64,000 nucleotides of DNA from the NCBI RefSeq assembly GCF_001039355.2, contig NW_019774892.1, positions 7,334 to 71,333 on the forward strand, read 5' to 3'. The position numbers and the translations under genes were made by a program. This document shows, piece by piece, positions 48,101-59,517 of this stretch. How positions within the stretch are numbered: the stretch's first letter is position 1; each line of letters starts with the position of its first letter. The notes below the pieces were generated by a model that saw only the letters and a list, made by a program, of their open reading frames with translations, was not told where the DNA came from and searched no databases. This DNA comes from Lingula anatina (Eukaryota; Brachiopoda; Lingulata; Lingulida; Lingulidae).

Positions 48101-51088
48101 TCAAGCAAACTAATAAGCAGGTACATTGTATTTCAGTATCTTAAGTCTAAGTGGTCACCTTCAAGGCTTCAGCGTCTAAGTCCTTCTCCATCATTTTGGC
48201 CCTCAAGTCACTGTTTACAGTATCAGAATTTTGAAGCTTCTCTTTCAGCTGTTTCAGTTCTTTTTCCAAGCTGCCAACTTTTGACTGAGATTCTGAGAGT
48301 TGCTTGTTCAGGGACTCCTGGAGTATGACACATAATACATATTAATATCCTGAGAGGTTGCTTGAGGTACCTATCGCACCTTAATACAAAATCTGCTATT
48401 TATATATTAAAGAATAATATGATTTTTTTTCTTATAACTTGAACAAAAAAGTCAACAAATTAAATCAATTGCCAGTTTCAACTGGTTCACTGTTTCCATG
48501 CAACTAGCCTATGACCTAAATGAAACAATACCTTCTCCTCTTTAGTGCCATCCATCTTCTTCACTGATTCTGTGAGTTGCTTATTTTTTTGATCAAGCAG
48601 GGTCACCTTAACAGAAAAACAAAACACTGAAATTTTTTTTACAAGTTCCAAAAAATAATGGCCAATATCATGGTTTTAGCATTAAATAATCACATAAGTG
48701 ATTTCATCTCAAAACAATGAATCACCAGCGTCTCACCTTGTGATTAGCCTCATCAAGCTGAATCTTCAGTTTGGCCATTTCATCTTTGCACTGCGCCACC
48801 ATTTTCTCCTTCTCCATCAGTGCCGTCAGGCTGGCATCCTGTTCGGACTGCAACTCTCTCATCTTGCCATTAAGACTGGAAATCTCCTTGGCCTTCGCCT
48901 GGATCTGCATCTCCAGATTGGCATTTCCAGTCTTCACAGCTGAAAGAGCAGCCAAGAGCAATTTCCCATTACAGCCATGTCCATACACATGGGCAGATGC
49001 ATTTTTAAGGGAATAGGCCTGAAGAAGTCACTTTCTTATCACTCCAAATTAAGTTATCAAGTTGAGTAAAACAAATAATTATTGATACACCAATTGCAAG
49101 AAATGCTTTTAAAAATTTGCGAATCGAAATACAAACCTTCATTTTCTTTCTTCAAGCGATCGATCATTTTCTCCATCTTATCCAGCTGCACATCACTAAT
49201 ACCAGTCTGCTCTTTCAACATGGACTCCATCTGCCTAGTAGCATTCTTGCTTGCCTCCTGCTGATTCTCTACACGCACACTGAGGAGATCCTTTTCACTT
49301 CTTACCTTCTGCAGCTCATCTGAATCTTTCTGAACCTTGAAACAGAATGTTAATCTTTTCAATGAATTAAGCTAAATATACTTAATCAATCACATTTAAG
49401 ATACAGAGATATATCAATGCCTTAAAAAGGAATATTTTTTAAGTTTGAATCTAGAACAAAAATGTTCTAGAGTATCAAAAATCATTAAAAATGATGACAT
49501 AAAATTGGATAATAATGCACATATAATTCTTTGCTTTGTCTATATCAATAAAGGGAACTCTGTTTACCTTATCTTGTAGAACTTTGAATTCTTCAACCAT
49601 TTTGTTGTGTTCCTCCAACTCCTTGGCTCTTAGGCTCTCAACTTCACTTAGTTTTCTTTTCAGCTCACTGGTTTCATCCTGGGTACCTAATAGTAGCAGT
49701 TGTAATTTTAAATATCAACCATTTTTAAACTCGAATTGATTTTAAGATAACCCCAGATTGAACACATACTTCATTTCAATTAACTACAAGTCTATCGCTA
49801 AGCACATAAATGCACTCACAACAGCACAAATGTTAACGTAGACTATATCTCAGTGTGTGCACATTTAGAGTTTAGTTCTAAGCAAACTTATTCAAACGAG
49901 TTTCTTAAAAAGTGTACCTGGTGTTCCAGAAGGCTGTCTTGACTTCTGTTCATGTCCCTTTCTATCTAAATTTCCTTGCAATTGTTTCACTTCTTGCTGC
50001 AGACACTTGATCTTCTCGCTCTGTCCTTCAATTTGCCTGGATTGGTGAGTGCCATTCTCCTGCAGCCTGTTGTAATCCCCTGTTAATTTCTCAAGTTTTT
50101 TCACGGCTTCCAAGTGCTCAGCCTGTGCCTTTTCCAGTTCTGTTTTCAGCTGACCGGCCTATAGAAATTCACACGATGATATCTCAATTTATCATGAAAA
50201 AAAAACTCAAAAGTTACATTTTGTCAGTAAAAAAATTTCAAATTTCATTTATCTAGCCATGTTTGAAATCCTAAATAATATTCTGAAAATTTTATGAAGC
50301 CATACAGCACATGAAATATATGGAAACATTTGTTACTTGTCAATTTTTATTTTTAGCAAATATACATTAACTTGGCAAAATGAACTGCAATTTGATCAAA
50401 TAAGTATATACAGATTTCCCTTACTCATGCAAGACACCATTGTAAGTTTTTTTCTTTTCTTTTTTTTTTTTTGAAAAAGTACACAAAAACACAATAAAAT
50501 TGCAAATCAATATTTCGGTCTTTGAAGTCCAGTGGACTTTTATGGATAAATTCTAACATAATACCTTGTTTGTTTCTTGTTCTAAAGACTGCTTTGCATG
50601 GGCTAACTGTCCTTCCAAACAGGAAATGTGAGTGTCCTTGTTCTGCAATTCATGTTGCAACTTCTCACGCTTTTTCTCAAGTTCTTCACAAGTCTCTGCC
50701 AAGCTCTGGTTTTCACGTTTCAGAGAACCACACAAAGACTTCTCCTCTTCTGCTTTGCGCTTTTGTTTTTCAAGTGCCTATGCAAAATAACCAAAAGAAT
50801 ATTATTATAATTCCAATACAATTATATTTTTTATGTGTACAACAAACGAAAAATGATGTATTAGATAAGTATGAATTGAACTTTGGAAAATAACCCCCAG
50901 TGCAGCAATAAACTCAAGATTTTAGTTCTTTTAGTATAGAAATGGATTACCTGTTCCAAGCTGTCAAGCTGAAACTGCCTTTGTTGACGTTCCTTCTTAA
51001 GTCTTTCTAATTGATTTTCTAACTCCTCAACCTTAAGAAGTGCCTTGTGAGGCAAATCTGCCTTCCATTCATTGGCTGCCCAGCTCAT
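36176..51088 (-). CDS. CENPF: Centromere protein F (CENP-F) orthologue, complete
   Basis: CENP-F is a giant coiled-coil protein of the G2 nuclear matrix and envelope, the outer kinetochore (with dynein/NDE1) and microtubules. Sixteen coding exons join in phase to about 3,658 residues: 50951-51088, 50565-50777, 49918-50158, 49568-49686, 49137-49335, 48737-48939, 48532-48606, 48159-48317, 47763-47945, 39516-47456, 38902-39078, 38320-38487, 37917-38082, 37287-37706, 36664-37004, 36176-36409. The N-terminus MSWAANEWKADLPHKAL and KKERQQRQFQLDSLE is the CENP-F N-domain signature. The C-terminus has LPDVVQKGFANIP and SPFVLRRTTLAT, as in the Rb-binding C-domain, a bipartite NLS (KRPAEDVLANRDKRAK), and a final CKLQ farnesylation box. 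It is longer than human CENP-F (about 3,100-3,200 residues), mostly in the central coiled coil. The gene is divergent from PTPN14. Confidence 0.96.
36179..36190 (-). other. CENPF: C-terminal CaaX box (CKLQ) of CENP-F
   Basis: The last four codons before TAG are Cys-Lys-Leu-Gln. Human CENP-F ends in CKVQ, which is farnesylated and needed for nuclear-envelope and kinetochore targeting. Confidence 0.85.
37008..37041. repeat. (AAAT)n microsatellite at CENPF exon 15 acceptor
   Basis: About eight AAAT units (ATTT in the transcript) run to within a few bases of the exon 15 acceptor and form its pyrimidine-tract region. Confidence 0.95.
37369..37416 (-). other. CENPF: Bipartite nuclear localisation signal of CENP-F
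   Basis: KR, ten intervening residues, then KRAK (about residues 3425-3440) is a textbook bipartite importin-alpha site, in exon 14 just upstream of the Rb-binding C-domain. Confidence 0.75.
39516..47456 (-). CDS. CENPF: CENPF exon 10, a 7,941-bp coiled-coil exon
   Basis: One exon encodes 2,647 residues, about 72% of the protein. The acceptor is at the AATGTTCAG before DQIQSMEKK and the donor is GAAAATTATAAG|GTAGAT. It is almost all heptad coiled coil, rich in Glu, Lys, Gln, Leu and Ser, and almost free of Pro. A degenerate motif of the form LENKDEDLESLxxQV recurs; its Leu codons start at 47291, 46142, 45815, 44993, 44666 and 44339, so three intervals are exactly 327 bp (109 residues). The composition makes many antisense open frames, which are shadows. 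Confidence 0.95.
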
Positions 51089-52260
51089 GCTTGAAGTGTC
51101 CACCTAGAAATATGTTATACAATCAGAGTAGGGCTTTTTTTCATAAACTAAAAATGTCTATGTCATGCGAGACACAAACAGATGCAAATGTTGAAATAGG
51201 TAAAATATCGAAAAAAAAATCTGACCTATTCCATATTTTCTGCAAGAACATTAGAATCATGTACTTCTGACCAAATTAGAACCAATCTCTACATTTGCAC
51301 TGTAATTCAAAGCATGAAAATCCATAGACTGTAAGAAATCCTATTAATGTTTCTTTTTTTATATATGCAAAAATGATAGTCAAATTAAGTCCATTGACCA
51401 ACTTGACCTGGGAGGCCTCAAATATTTTTTATCTGCATCTGTGGGGATGGTAGATGAATACAATTTTGCAGTTATCAAAACCCCTATATAGTTCATGTGT
51501 AAACACAGCTGGCATATGTAAGAAAAGAACAAGAAGGTGTCTTTTTGCATGAATTTTCCTGCTACTTGCTATGTTATACAGTACAGAGACAGACCTTATT
51601 AAGGTGCAGAGTGATACTCCCCTCACCCTGTAACTCTAAAATCTTTAATGTTTTTTAAAATTAAGCTATGTGGTGACTTTTACCAAAGCCTCTCAGAGAC
51701 TGATATTGAATAAATAGTTTGAAATTTTACTTTGTAATTCTTTATATTTTTTATTTGACTCTCAATTATATGAATTCCAAAACTTATTTATTTGAATAGG
51801 AACAACATGGCCAAAGTCACCACTACACTCAATTTAGCAAAGATATTGAAAATAAGATTCATACAAAAGGGAAAAAACTCTACACAAGTGCCAAAAATCC
51901 CCAAAATGCATCTTTAACTCTAATGCTCTTGAATTATCTTAGCAGGCCTTGTACTACTAAAGAGTTTTGGGGTATGCCTATTTGGGACACATTGAATCAA
52001 TGATTGATCTATTTTAGCTATTATATTTCAATAAAATGATTTTACATTTGGTGAGATGTTTTGATAGTTCCGTCAAAATAAAATTTCCGTTAATTAGCAC
52101 ATGTGTACATATACATGAAGATAATCTAACCTTTTAACCTGTACTTACATGGTAAACATCAATCAAACAGTAGTTACACCAAGTCGAATTTCGCACCGAG
52201 ACGGTTTAAAGAGCACGCATGCGTATGTGGACATGGCGGTAACATTTCATTGGATGTTTT
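51089..52260 (-). promoter_or_regulatory. CENPF: CENPF 5' leader, predicted non-coding exon and promoter
   Basis: A strong acceptor (TTTCTAG) places the start of coding exon 1 at 51103, 15 bp before the ATG, so an upstream non-coding exon is needed. The best donor is ACCAT|GTAAGT with exon end at 52149. Upstream of it in transcript direction are a CHR-like TTTAAA (52205-52210), a palindromic NRF1-like ACGCATGCGT (52215-52224), a YY1-like ATGGCGG on the plus strand (52233-52239) and a CCAAT box (52249-52253). The intervening 51104-52148 is read as intron and shows no other gene. Confidence 0.5.
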
Positions 52261-52479
52261 GATGCAGTAGAAAATAAAGAATAAGGTAGAAAATGTATGA
52301 GACTTTAAATAACGATGATATATTTTATTGTTCTCTTAAGAAATATCACATAAATATTAAAAAGCTTTTTGCTATTGAGATAACAACTCGATGTAAATAA
52401 ATCTTTTAAACACGATGACTAATTGCCAACTTTACGACAGTCATTGAAGAGTACTTGCTATCAACGACCATTTCGATAG

Positions 52480-55220
52480 GTCAGCATTCTTGACCTACAT
52501 ACGTCATCGAATACTGGAATCCCCTCCTAATTTTCGGTGAGTAAATCCAACATTTATTGTACTTTATAATAACCGGAAGCACGTGAGTTATTCAATAGAT
52601 GACTGAGTAAGTAAATAGACCATATTTGTCATATCTAGATTGGAATCCCGACAAGTGGTTGAACTTAGAGGTGAAGGATTTTACAGCTCGCAAGACCAAG
52701 TACCACTAAACCGTCGAGCATTGTTCAGCAAGCCAAGCACTGCAGCTGTGGTTTTCCAAATTCTAATTCTGCTTGACAGTCTGCCTGGTAATCGTTTCAA
52801 TATTTAAAGGTAATTTCGGAAAGGTTAACCCTTCTAATAAATTTGTTGATGGCTGCTTCTAAGTTTTAACGCAATAAGCATTTTATTATTATTATTAAAT
52901 ACTGAAGCATCGATTTATAAACGACTCCAAACTGAAGTTTAAGCCAAGCCCAAACTGACCACGGGCACATTCATCTGTAACTTTGTCACCTTAATCAGTT
53001 GACATGAACAAATCCAGCCCATACAACCTGGAAAGTCAAAATGGAGTGAAATCATCAGTAACATGTTGCTCAGACCAAGTCTGTCTTTACTAGAAGATCC
53101 AGGTTACAGCAATGTTTTCATATGTTCAGATGCGAGCCAATAGTTCATTACAGCAGGCAAAATTAATTGCTCTTGCCTTGGGAACATGGTGACAGCTTGA
53201 AGAAGGGTTGCGTTGTAGAGATCATTAAAACATACCAATTCGATGTAAAAAGAATGGTCCTGTGGCATTTCAGAAAGCCTAGTTTATGATTGCAAATCCA
53301 GTTGGGTCAAGGTGTTGTCAAGTTTTCAGGACAGAAGCAGGTTATAGTCTGTGGTGTAAAACCCAGAGTCCCAGGATTAAATGAGAAACCAGAGGAGTGT
53401 TAATAAACAATATAGGAATATTTTGTGTATTTTATCAAAATTCAAAAACATTGTTTATGATATATATATACTGGCAAGTATACAATATTTCTGAAACATG
53501 CTGTAATTAGTATGTTTAAATTATTAAGTACTGAAATATTGCATGAACTGCCAAGTTCATGTGCCTGATCACTGCTTTCATCGCTAGATATGCACGAAAA
53601 ATTATCAGATTATTAGAAATCATTGTTTTGAGTTGAAATATTGTGATGATTCCTGAAAATTCTTGTATACGATAGTCTTTACTGGTAGTTTAGCTAAAAT
53701 GCATACAGATCAAAAGCATAAACATTATTATTATATAATTTCTAGACTTGTGAAGATTCTTAAGGGAGGGGCAGGAAAGGGGGGGGAATCTGACCAAATA
53801 GCACACCAGAGGGGGTGACAGGTTGTCATACCTATCACAACCTCATTCCCTGATGAAATCTGACTGCAAGCAGATGAAATATTGGATGGTAAGATCAAAC
53901 TAATATAAATAGCTATAGACAAAAGAATCTTCACAAGTCTATTACAATAACATAGCTAATGAAACTGTTCTACACTATATAATTTCTGTTTTGATACCTT
54001 CTGATTTTAAGTATCAGAGGTACACGGTTTATATTTCTTATCATCAGTATGGTTATATTTCAGTGGTTTTGCTATATTAGGTTAAATTCATAAATACTCA
54101 AGTGATAAATTATCAATTTGATAAATAGAGATATCACAATATGAAGGCCAATGCTTTGAACAAAAATGTTTACATCAAATGCATGAGGAAATCCCCTGTT
54201 AGCCGGGCTCATCAATTTTCTGACTTAGGCTGAATAGTGGTAATTTACTAGTAAGAGACTTGTGCAGTGCAGACTAGTGAAAAATTGCTTGGGTTTCTAT
54301 TCCTGAAGTGTCTGAGTTACAGGAACACCCTGGTAAATGTGTTCTGTCTGGTCTAGTCCTTGGTACAGGTGAAGCACAGTGAATGTCTAGACATTTAAAC
54401 TGCTGACAAGTCATACTCTTCAACTCATTCAGAATTATGCTGAAGAGTTCCTTGCAGAAAGAAAGAAAAGACCCTCTGCTCTTTGCTGAATATTCCAAAA
54501 TTCTAAACCTCTTCTGGTTTAACATTGCTATTACAGATGAAATCACTTAACCCTTTCCTCTGTATTCATGTTATTATATGCTAATCCAGAATAACAACTT
54601 CCTAATTAACACATCTGATTGATAATTGAGGAACTGCATGATATAATTACCATGTGTTATTGTTGTGTTGTTTGGACTGAGTTAGGAAAGATATTTTGGT
54701 TGGTAATTGAATCTTAACTGTTGCTGAACATGTCATGTTATTGCCATTTTATTCCAAAATGTTATATATATTAACTTTTCTTTAAACTGAGTTTGTTGTG
54801 GGATATTGAGTAGCAAAATTGTTTTACATTTACTTCAAGTTACTTTTTTGTAAGGAGTTCTTCTAATGGATCAGGTGGACTGATGAGTGATTTCAGTGAT
54901 GTAGGTATTATAATTTGATCATTTTTATGGTAAGGGACGAAATATATAAACCTTGTTCTTTTATTTTCAGACTGCAGTGAAATATCTTTGCTTCTACATA
55001 TTTTAGAGCAATCAACACAGCACTGGATCAGGAACATACCAATCCTAACAATGTGGGATTGACCTAAGTGCTTGTAAGAATTCCCTCTACAGAGGTCACC
55101 TCCCATAACTGCTGTTTTTAATCATAAGATGTCATTTTATATGATGGGTACTCCATTGTTCAACATCTGAAATGGTTTTTGGCTGGCTTCTCACTGAAAC
55201 TCTGAGCTCAAGAAATCAGG
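52480..55220 (+). promoter_or_regulatory. PTPN14: PTPN14-like upstream region, possible non-coding first exon
   Basis: The first coding exon starts at 55221 with no obvious promoter beside it. A donor-like TTTTCG|GTGAGT at 52537, just downstream of a CRE-like TACGTCATC, is a candidate end for a non-coding first exon. The stretch in between has a foldback element (53743-53941) and otherwise ordinary AT-rich sequence. The transcription start is not shown by the sequence. Confidence 0.35.
53743..53941. mobile_element. 199-bp element with 19-bp inverted ends
   Basis: TAGACTTGTGAAGATTCTT at the left is matched exactly by AAGAATCTTCACAAGTCTA at the right. The interior holds CTGATGA, a short stem ATCTG/CAGAT, and GAAA in order, resembling a hammerhead core (53851-53881). 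Non-coding. Confidence 0.75.
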
Positions 55221-58200
55221 ATGCCATTTAAATGGACGTTAAAGAAGACCAAGAGATACAACGTCTCTTCCAAAAACCAATTTGTGGTCAGCGTACAATT
55301 GCTGGACAACACGCTGATTGAATGTACTCTCACTCCGGAGAGCCTGGCCCAAGAATGTCTGCAGAGCATTGCACAGAGGATCGAACTTACAGAAGGAGTA
55401 AGTAAACATATAGTTTATTCTTTGTAACATATGCATCCACCTGGGTGGATGAAAATGACACTGTAAATGTAATATTAAATGAGTGTGCTATTAACAAATT
55501 ACAATGTGTATGACTACTAACTTACTAAAGACAATGGTTTAAGCCAAGTTACTATTACTATGTACTACTCAATTGTGGATAGGTGCAGCACTGTCTTCTA
55601 GATCCCTTCTAGCAAAAGCAGAGTATGAGTTGTTTTCCCACCAGCTTTATTACTTCAACTGGGGAGATATCATAACAACTGTTTTCTGAACAAACTTTGA
55701 TCTGTGCTGTGCAGGGTTCTTTCATTCCCTCAGTGTTTATGATGGCATTGGCAAACTCTACCCAAGCATACCTTTATAAAGAGAGGCTTATTTTTGTTGA
55801 AGGCAACTTTTGATTTCAGTGATATTTTTGAGTCATCATTTTCTGACTGGGGGGAAAAATAAGAAAATGCAATGATTTATGAATGCTTTTTAAGTTCACT
55901 ACGGTTTGTGCCTGTGAAGAAGCCATGACTTTGAAAACAATTTCCTTTTTGCTAACCCAGTCTGATTTATTTCAATTATTTTTAGCTTTAGACTAAGACC
56001 CCATTTCCATAGATTTTAGATCGATCATCCTTGTGGGGAGTCTCACTAGATTACTGTCAGCTTAGCTGGCTTAAGGGTCTTTCCCGCCTACTAAAAGCTG
56101 TAAAGGTCTAATTAACTTGGTGCGCGCTCAGCTGACTGCAGTTTAGCGTGAACCCCCAGGGAGTTAGGTCGATCTAAATCTCTGGGAATACACCTTAATA
56201 TACTGTATTTTCATATGTTTATGCTTGTAATACCTTTCGGGGAAAGATTTAAATTCATTCAAACAAAATAATGATATTAATAATTAAATATTTACTTTTA
56301 TCAAACTTTTTAGTATTAAACAATATGTATGTATTTTCACATTTCTTGACCAAAAATATGACATTCATATATTGTACACTCTTCTATTAATCATGTTTAT
56401 TTTCACACAATTTACTTGGTTTTCAAATAAGACTGATAACATATTTGCTGTAACCTTAGTTCACTTTATCAGATAGCAGGTGATTATATAGATATATAAA
56501 AATGTGATAAGTACAGCTGCTATGCTTTTGGTATTTGGTTTCACTGACACTAGCAGTAAACTAAGAGCACACCCATCTAGACTAAGTTAGAATTTGATTT
56601 CCCAGGTAGTACTAATGTGTTTAGGGAAGGAGGCATGGGTAGGGTTTCTTGGAAATGATTTAATTAGTCACTTGTATTCTTCTGAGTGCATTTAATTAAA
56701 ACAATATTGTTGGGTAGATTTGAAATGTATTGTGGGTAATAGAATGATAGCAAATGAATGCATTATAAGCCAAATGCATTGTCCATGAACATAAGGCTAT
56801 TAATTAATACAGATTATTGTAGTCAGTTTGATGAGATTATTGGGAACTTTAAAGAAAAAATTTCATACATTTTGAAGATTTGTCTTTAGACGTATTGCCT
56901 GTCAGTTATATGTCATCTTTGGACTAGTAAAAGACACAGGGAGTCTAGAAATAGATTAAAAAATTTGCCATATATACATTAGCATTTTTGTGTTTGAAAG
57001 TGAATTATAACCTCTCAGCACTGTCTTGCTACAGTGCAGGATTATTTTGCAAACCATGTCATATGAGACCAGTATTTATAACATCCCCAGCTAATGCTGT
57101 GTTAGAAAATAATACCTGCATTGCACATGTCTAAACAACCCAGACAATTTTTTTGTAACTAATGAAACCAATAAACTTGCCAAAACTTTCACATTTATCA
57201 CTGTGCATTTAAATAGTGGCACTGTCTTCATTATTATGTCACTCTCCTTTCTGGAAATATGGTTTTCTTTGTAAAGTAAAGGAAAATGATTCAGAACACC
57301 ACTTCAAACTAACTATCACCTTTATCACTGGACAATAAAATTTGTAAGGACAACAGTATTATTTATGGGCTTTACTCAGGTGTAAAATGTGGTACCTCAT
57401 TTAGGCCATTAAACTTCATGATTATATTAAAATGGATTAGGCTTGTGCATGGATATCATGTGGCATTTGCTGTGATGCTAAAGTTAGTTATATAATATCT
57501 TATCTGATAATATCTTTATTATTTGAAATATTTCTCCACACTATTTGGAGTATCACAACACGGGCTACTTGCTGTACAAAATGTGTTGTCAGCCTAACCA
57601 CACTGGTATCAAAAGTAGGCGGAAAGCATCAACCAGAGCCCCAAAAAATCATCAGCCACATATCTTGTTTGCATATTAACGCCTACTAGAACATTTTTCC
57701 TCTGCCTCTAGCTCCGGCTTATAATTGATTAAATCAACCATAGGGGAGCTTGTACTACTGAATGGTTTGCAGCAATAACTGACATTTTGCTGAACCACTG
57801 TTGGTTTTATATAAGGGCATGAAAAGACAACTTTCTATAACATGTAGCTGATAGACTGTGTTAACTGTCTGGGTGTATTTAAAAACCGAGTCATTACTAT
57901 CTCCATGTATCTGAGCAGGGGCACACTTTGGCTGCTGGGTGTGCTGATCTCCTCTACAATGGGGTCAGTGTTTCAAAGTGGTCTTTTGTCCTGTGAATCA
58001 CTGATGATAATGCAGGGAAAGGTGTTCCCTGCTAATGATAATATGCTCGGACATATATCAGGAGATGAATTATTGCTAGTAGATGCATCAAGGCATTTAT
58101 CAACACACCAAAAATGTGTACTAGTAGAAATCTACTGTATATGATTGAATTGAAGCTAGTTATTCATAAGTTCATTATGTTAATCAATGAACCTATATGA

Positions 58201-59442
58201 AAAATCAGTGTGTTGAGAAATTTGATATGAAATGAAGTTAAATATCATTGCAATTTTCTAGTGAAACAACATATTACACATGATTAACAGTAATGAACCA
58301 GATCCTCTGATATTCTCTTCATTTTCTAATCACCATTTTTAACAGTAATTAAACATGCTCTTTCAACTTTTCTTTTATATATCCAGATGCAGTATTTTGG
58401 GTTGAAGTATTTGAACAAGCAGCACCAGTTTCGGTGGGTGGAGCTGGAAAGACCGCTGAAGAAACAGCTGGACAAAACTGCCCTGCACCCACTGCTGTAC
58501 TTCGGTGTGGTTTTCTATGTGAACAATTCGCACAAGATTCAAGATGAAATGACCAGGTATGTATACGTATATGTGATTTTTTTCCAAGATATAATCATTC
58601 ACGACCAAAAGCAAAAGAAAACTTTTGGTTGATAAACATTGGAAATGGTAAAAATCTAAAGGAGAGAAGAACATGAATTTATGGTAACTTTTCCTGTTGT
58701 ACCTTTATGCCAAGTGGGCACTGAAACTTATATACAAATTTAAAAAAATAAACACGAAATTCATGGATGCATGTATCTTGTTACAGTAAAATTGCAGTGT
58801 TGAGGAAGGGGGGGTTACAGAACCCTGAAGATGACGGACAGTAAATACAAAAAGCTTTTTGATCCACAGCTTTGACTGTTCATTTATCTATTTTCCTTAC
58901 AGCGCAAACATATTTTGCACTGCTCAACTGATTGGAAATTTAGGGTATTTGAGGACTTAATAAATAAACATAGAATAAAAAGGGTAAATGGTATTTTTCT
59001 TGCCAAACTGCAAATAATCCGCATTCTTTCCACATTCTGACTCTTTTTTACTGAGAGTTCAGGTGTCTGGTTTAGTCACCAGACCATGAGGTTGGAATAA
59101 TTACGCACTCGTGCTCGAGTTTTATCTTGTCTCAGAATCTACCACTTTTCACAGTTGAAATGAGTGCTTGCTGACAAGAGGGCAGACATCTAGGGGCTTG
59201 AATGTTGATAGATGGTTGTACTCCTACCTGCTGCAGGCTATACATGTACAGAAGTCTAGCTGTACATTGCAGTTAAACTCCCAAGTTCATTAATGTCACT
59301 GCGAAAAGATATGAAGGTCGTTGAAATGACGTAGAATGCTGGTTGTATTTAATGATATACACATGTGGCTAAATGTGCTGTGTTTGAGGCCTTGAGCTGC
59401 ATTTTTTTTAAAATTAATTTATTATTTTTAATTTTATTATTA

Positions 59443-59517
<75 letters not shown>

